Shown here in pieces: positions 63,204-64,000 of a stretch of 64,000 bases of DNA. Numbering within the stretch: position 1 is the stretch's first letter; each line of letters opens with the position of its first letter. The DNA comes from Phytopythium helicoides (lineage: Eukaryota > Oomycota > Peronosporomycetes > Pythiales > Pythiaceae), in assembly GCA_024867545.1 (NCBI GenBank), contig JANFNE010000032.1, positions 1 through 64,000 of the forward strand, written 5' to 3'. Under the pieces are notes generated by a model that worked only from the letters and a program-made list of their open reading frames with translations, made no database searches and was not told the origin of the DNA. Both the position numbers and the translations under genes were made by a program.

Positions 63204-64000
63204 GGCGAGGGGCGGCGAGAGTGAGGCGACGAGATGCAAAGTGAGGAGGAGAGTCTCAGCATGAAGGCCCCTCCTCCCTCTCCCCCCCCTTGGAGGCGAC
63301 CAGCTACGTACTTTGATGTGAGTCTGACTATGATGGACAACTCGTTGATTCGCCTCCGCACACAGTTGGACGGTCTCGCCTTGTATATGTACAGAAAGAA
63401 CCGTCCGAGACGAATCAAACCACTTCGAAGGCCACGCCGTGCCCGACCCATCTCGGCCGCCTGTGGGTCCCGTTTCGAACCAAGCAAACTGGAGAAATAC
63501 ACCGGCCACGTCATGCACTGCTGGCTCCACCTCCAGCTCAACTAGAAGCAACGAAAGCCTCGACGGCACCAGAGCTTCACGAAAGGCGCCTAGCTCTCCA
63601 CTGGGAGGTGTTGTCTCCACACTCGCCTGACAGCGGAATTCCGGCCGACTAGAGTGTCCTCCCACTGTCGAGGCGAAAAGCAGCTGCGGCTCGCAAAAAC
63701 CAGGCGCCAGTCACGGGGGATGCGCACCGACTCATCATGGCCCGAGTGTACACCCGAGATGGCTACACTTGTGCGACCGCAGCGGTTGAAGCTGTGCGAT
63801 CTGCGCTCGATGCGAGTGAATGGTGCAGCCTCTTGCGTCGACACGTGACGAGATGGTGTGGAGAGCACCACATCTTCGACCAGCAGCTCTCTCTCTGTCT
63901 TTGATCACTCCTGGACGTCGCCTATTTTCGCGAGTTTAGAGAGCAGCAGCTGACATTTGACAGCAGTTCCGTCGTCACCGAAAGACAGGCCGAAGCTCAG
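63204..64000. other. Upstream region of the zinc-finger gene, no gene supported
   Basis: Only short overlapping frames on both strands with no recognised domain. It contains the likely promoter and 5' untranslated region of the C2H2 gene. A gene starting beyond the window edge cannot be excluded. Confidence 0.4.

Overview
The window starts with an uninterrupted CCCTAAA tract at base 1, so it is the left end of a chromosome, read telomere inward. Several features point to a plant-pathogenic oomycete, most likely Phytophthora or a close downy-mildew relative: the TTTAGGG-type telomere, very short GT-AG introns (about 54-79 bp), tail-to-tail and head-to-head genes only tens of bases apart, a Crypton-type tyrosine recombinase, Fanzor relics, and a giant ankyrin-kinase gene. 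The species assignment is inference; no marker gene identifies it.

Layout. 1-4.5 kb: telomere, interstitial telomere-like tracts, a 102-bp tandem repeat, and a roughly 1.63-kb block present twice (period about 1.72 kb), each copy ending in a perfect 58-bp inverted repeat. 4.5-10.5 kb: GC-rich and degenerate sequence, small uncharacterised plus-strand ORFs, a decayed virus-type fibre-like gene on the minus strand and a chromodomain-like ORF. 10.5-14.2 kb: two Fanzor-bearing elements sharing end sequences, both broken. 14.2-31.6 kb: a transposon graveyard. It holds a dead Copia, a pyruvate phosphate dikinase fragment, a PIF/Harbinger element, a pogo-like remnant, a Ty3/Gypsy remnant interrupted by a young Copia with near-identical LTRs, and a broken MULE. 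32.1-35.8 kb: a spliced zinc-finger/J-domain ORF facing an intact 639-aa tyrosine recombinase. The recombinase is bracketed by two inverted arrays of a roughly 20-bp repeat. 36.5-37.9 kb: an unidentified broken minus-strand gene.

38.6-47.6 kb holds one intronless ORF of 3006 aa: about 60 ankyrin repeats, a degenerate kinase domain with HRN in place of HRD, a helical linker, and a second kinase domain with all catalytic residues. The array contains recent internal duplications.

From 48.4 kb the sequence changes to compact, conserved, intron-containing housekeeping genes. In order they are WDR55-like (+), TMEM230-like (-), a Slo/BK-like channel without a GYG filter (+), bacterial-type RecA (-), a solitary NPC1 N-terminal domain protein (+), a small zinc-ribbon protein (-), a large cupin/JmjC-like protein (-) and a C2H2 zinc-finger protein (-). 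Intron positions for three of these genes were worked out by hand and keep the frame throughout.

The strongest candidates for undescribed biology are the recombinase with inverted repeat arrays, the Fanzor elements with shared ends and adjacent hairpins, the ankyrin/pseudokinase/kinase protein, and the channel with a replaced selectivity filter.
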